This document shows, one piece after another, positions 63,216-64,000 of a stretch of DNA of 64,000 bases. The notes under the pieces were generated by a model that had not been told where the DNA came from, did no database searches, and was given only the letters and a program-made list of their open reading frames with translations. The stretch is from an uncultured Pseudomonadota bacterium (lineage in GTDB: Bacteria; Myxococcota_A; UBA796; SXON01), in contig CAIMSU010000232.1 in assembly GCA_903844155.1 (NCBI GenBank), forward strand, positions 62,001 to 126,000, in the 5' to 3' direction. Position 1 is the first letter of the stretch. Each line of letters opens with the position of its first letter. The position numbers and the translations under genes are program-made.

Positions 63216-64000
63216 GCGAGGGGCCCGCGGGGGTGGGCGCTGGGTGCCGATCGTCGTGGGAGCGCTTGGCGCCGGGAGTCTCGGGTGGGGCGCGTGGCTG
63301 GCGTTCTCCGAGGGTCGGGCGACGAGTCGGCCGGCTGACGGGGGTGCCGGTCCGGCGACGAGTCCGACGACGAGCGCGGCATCGGGTGCCCCCGTTGCTT
63401 CAAACGTCACCGTTGGCGGGGTCACGCCGCCGCCGTCCGTGCACGGGGGTTCTGGCGTGTGGGAGGTCGACGCACCGGCTGGGAGCAAGAGCGCCGAGCG
63501 TGGCGCTGTCTGCCCCGACTGCGACATCGTCGTCATCACGATGTGCTCGATGCGGCGCGACCACGTCAGCGCGTACGGCCTCGCCCCCAGCACCTTGGAC
63601 GGCAAACCGCTCACGCCCCGGCTCGACGCGCTGACCGCCGGTGGCTTTCGCCTGGACGCCGCGTGGTCCGCCTCGAATTTCACGCTGGCGGGGCTCACGG
63701 CGGTGCTGACGGGCGAGTTCGGGTCCAGCACCGGCGTGACGGGCTGGGACAAGGGGCTTGTGAAGGATGTCCCAACCCTTCCGCAGATCCTTGGCTACTA
63801 CGGATACCGCACGGGCGCCTTTACGATCGACGCGCCGAGCGGCTTTCGGCCCGACTACGGCCTCGACCGGGGGTTCCAGCACATGGAGATCATCCCCCCG
63901 CCGCGCGACACGCCCGACGGCCGCAGCACCGGCGGCGACATCGGCCCCGGCGGCGCCTCCGCACGTCCCGCCGCCGCCTGGATCGCCGCGCAGGACACCT
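63208..64000 (+). CDS. sulfatase/alkaline-phosphatase-superfamily protein (3' end outside window)
   Basis: Frame open to the window end (264 codons seen). GTG 63208 overlaps the preceding stop. Signal anchor ~12-34, then a Ser/Thr/Pro/Gly linker. The catalytic domain begins CDIVVITMCSMRRDHVSAYGL, the typical sulfatase-fold opening, although the usual metal-binding Asp position reads Cys. The nucleophile segment SNFTLAGLTAVLTGEF lacks the C/S-x-P-S-R motif of formylglycine sulfatases, with Thr in the nucleophile position. This favours a phospho- or lipid-headgroup transferase type over a true sulfatase. Confidence 0.8.
   Translation, partial: MARRGARGGGRWVPIVVGALGAGSLGWGAWLAFSEGRATSRPADGGAGPATSPTTSAASGAPVASNVTVGGVTPPPSVHGGSGVWEVDAPAGSKSAERGAVCPDCDIVVITMCSMRRDHVSAYGLAPSTLDGKPLTPRLDALTAGGFRLDAAWSASNFTLAGLTAVLTGEFGSSTGVTGWDKGLVKDVPTLPQILGYYGYRTGAFTIDAPSGFRPDYGLDRGFQHMEIIPPPRDTPDGRSTGGDIGPGGASARPAAAWIAAQDT

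Overview
The window is GC-rich DNA packed with genes, many joined by 1-4 nt stop/start overlaps. It most resembles a member of the Myxococcota. The evidence is many lipoproteins with Asp/Ser/Thr/Gly spacers behind the lipobox, a MYXO-CTERM-like sorting tail (end of the 50889-52238 gene), an AgmX/PglI-type C-terminal domain (48703-49536) and FHA/TerB multidomain proteins. I see no tRNA, rRNA, CRISPR array, phage or insertion sequence. A recurrent feature is a TAnnnT-like hexamer placed so that its T lies 11-12 nt before the start codon, which suggests many leaderless mRNAs.

Layout. 1-3.4 kb: an Ala/Pro-rich protein carrying scrambled TonB-plug-like motifs, coupled to a large exported protein. 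3.4-6.3 kb: two Uma2-type nuclease genes (the second frameshifted) around a ferritin-like lipoprotein. 6.4-7.7 kb: a pepsin-like aspartic protease lipoprotein. 7.8-13.5 kb: FHA membrane protein, lipoprotein, small exported protein and a TerB-FHA-ABC transporter. 13.6-16 kb: HtpX-like protease and a GT39-like membrane glycosyltransferase. 16-21.3 kb: acyl-CoA synthetase coupled to a ylxR-ylxQ fusion, infB and ylxP. 21.3-24.8 kb: larB, larC, a PAS protein and a universal stress protein. 24.8-27 kb (minus): an FtsH-like AAA+ protein without its peptidase domain, coupled to an M50 protease. 27.1-30 kb: alpha/beta hydrolase, then an SDR-RidA-enoyl-CoA hydratase operon. 30.2-31.4 kb: tatA and a malG-type permease. 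31.4-38.2 kb: a second pepsin-like protease, a DUF4143 ATPase with an operator-like palindrome at its start, and a minus-strand operon malK, malE-malF fusion, HEAT protein. 38.3-45.6 kb: zinc peptidase, methyltransferase, rhomboid, SRPBCC-DUF5939-cyclase and lipase maturation factor. 45.6-46.9 kb: purA. 46.9-52.8 kb: surface proteins (beta-helix lyase, AgmX-domain protein, lipase and a MYXO-CTERM protein probably split from it by a frameshift) and two broken membrane genes. 52.9-59.5 kb: miaB, penicillin-acylase-like lipoprotein, alpha/beta hydrolase lipoprotein and histidine phosphatase. 59.5-64 kb: SGNH hydrolase with a coupled membrane protein, a QueG-like Fe-S protein and the start of a sulfatase-fold protein.

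Overall, housekeeping genes (infB, purA, miaB, tatA) are interleaved with a secreted and lipid-anchored degradative set (two aspartic proteases, lipase, acylase, beta-helix lyase, hydrolases) and a maltose/sugar ABC system. Four loci each look like one missing base in a short homopolymer. Either base-level assembly error or genuine gene decay would explain them.
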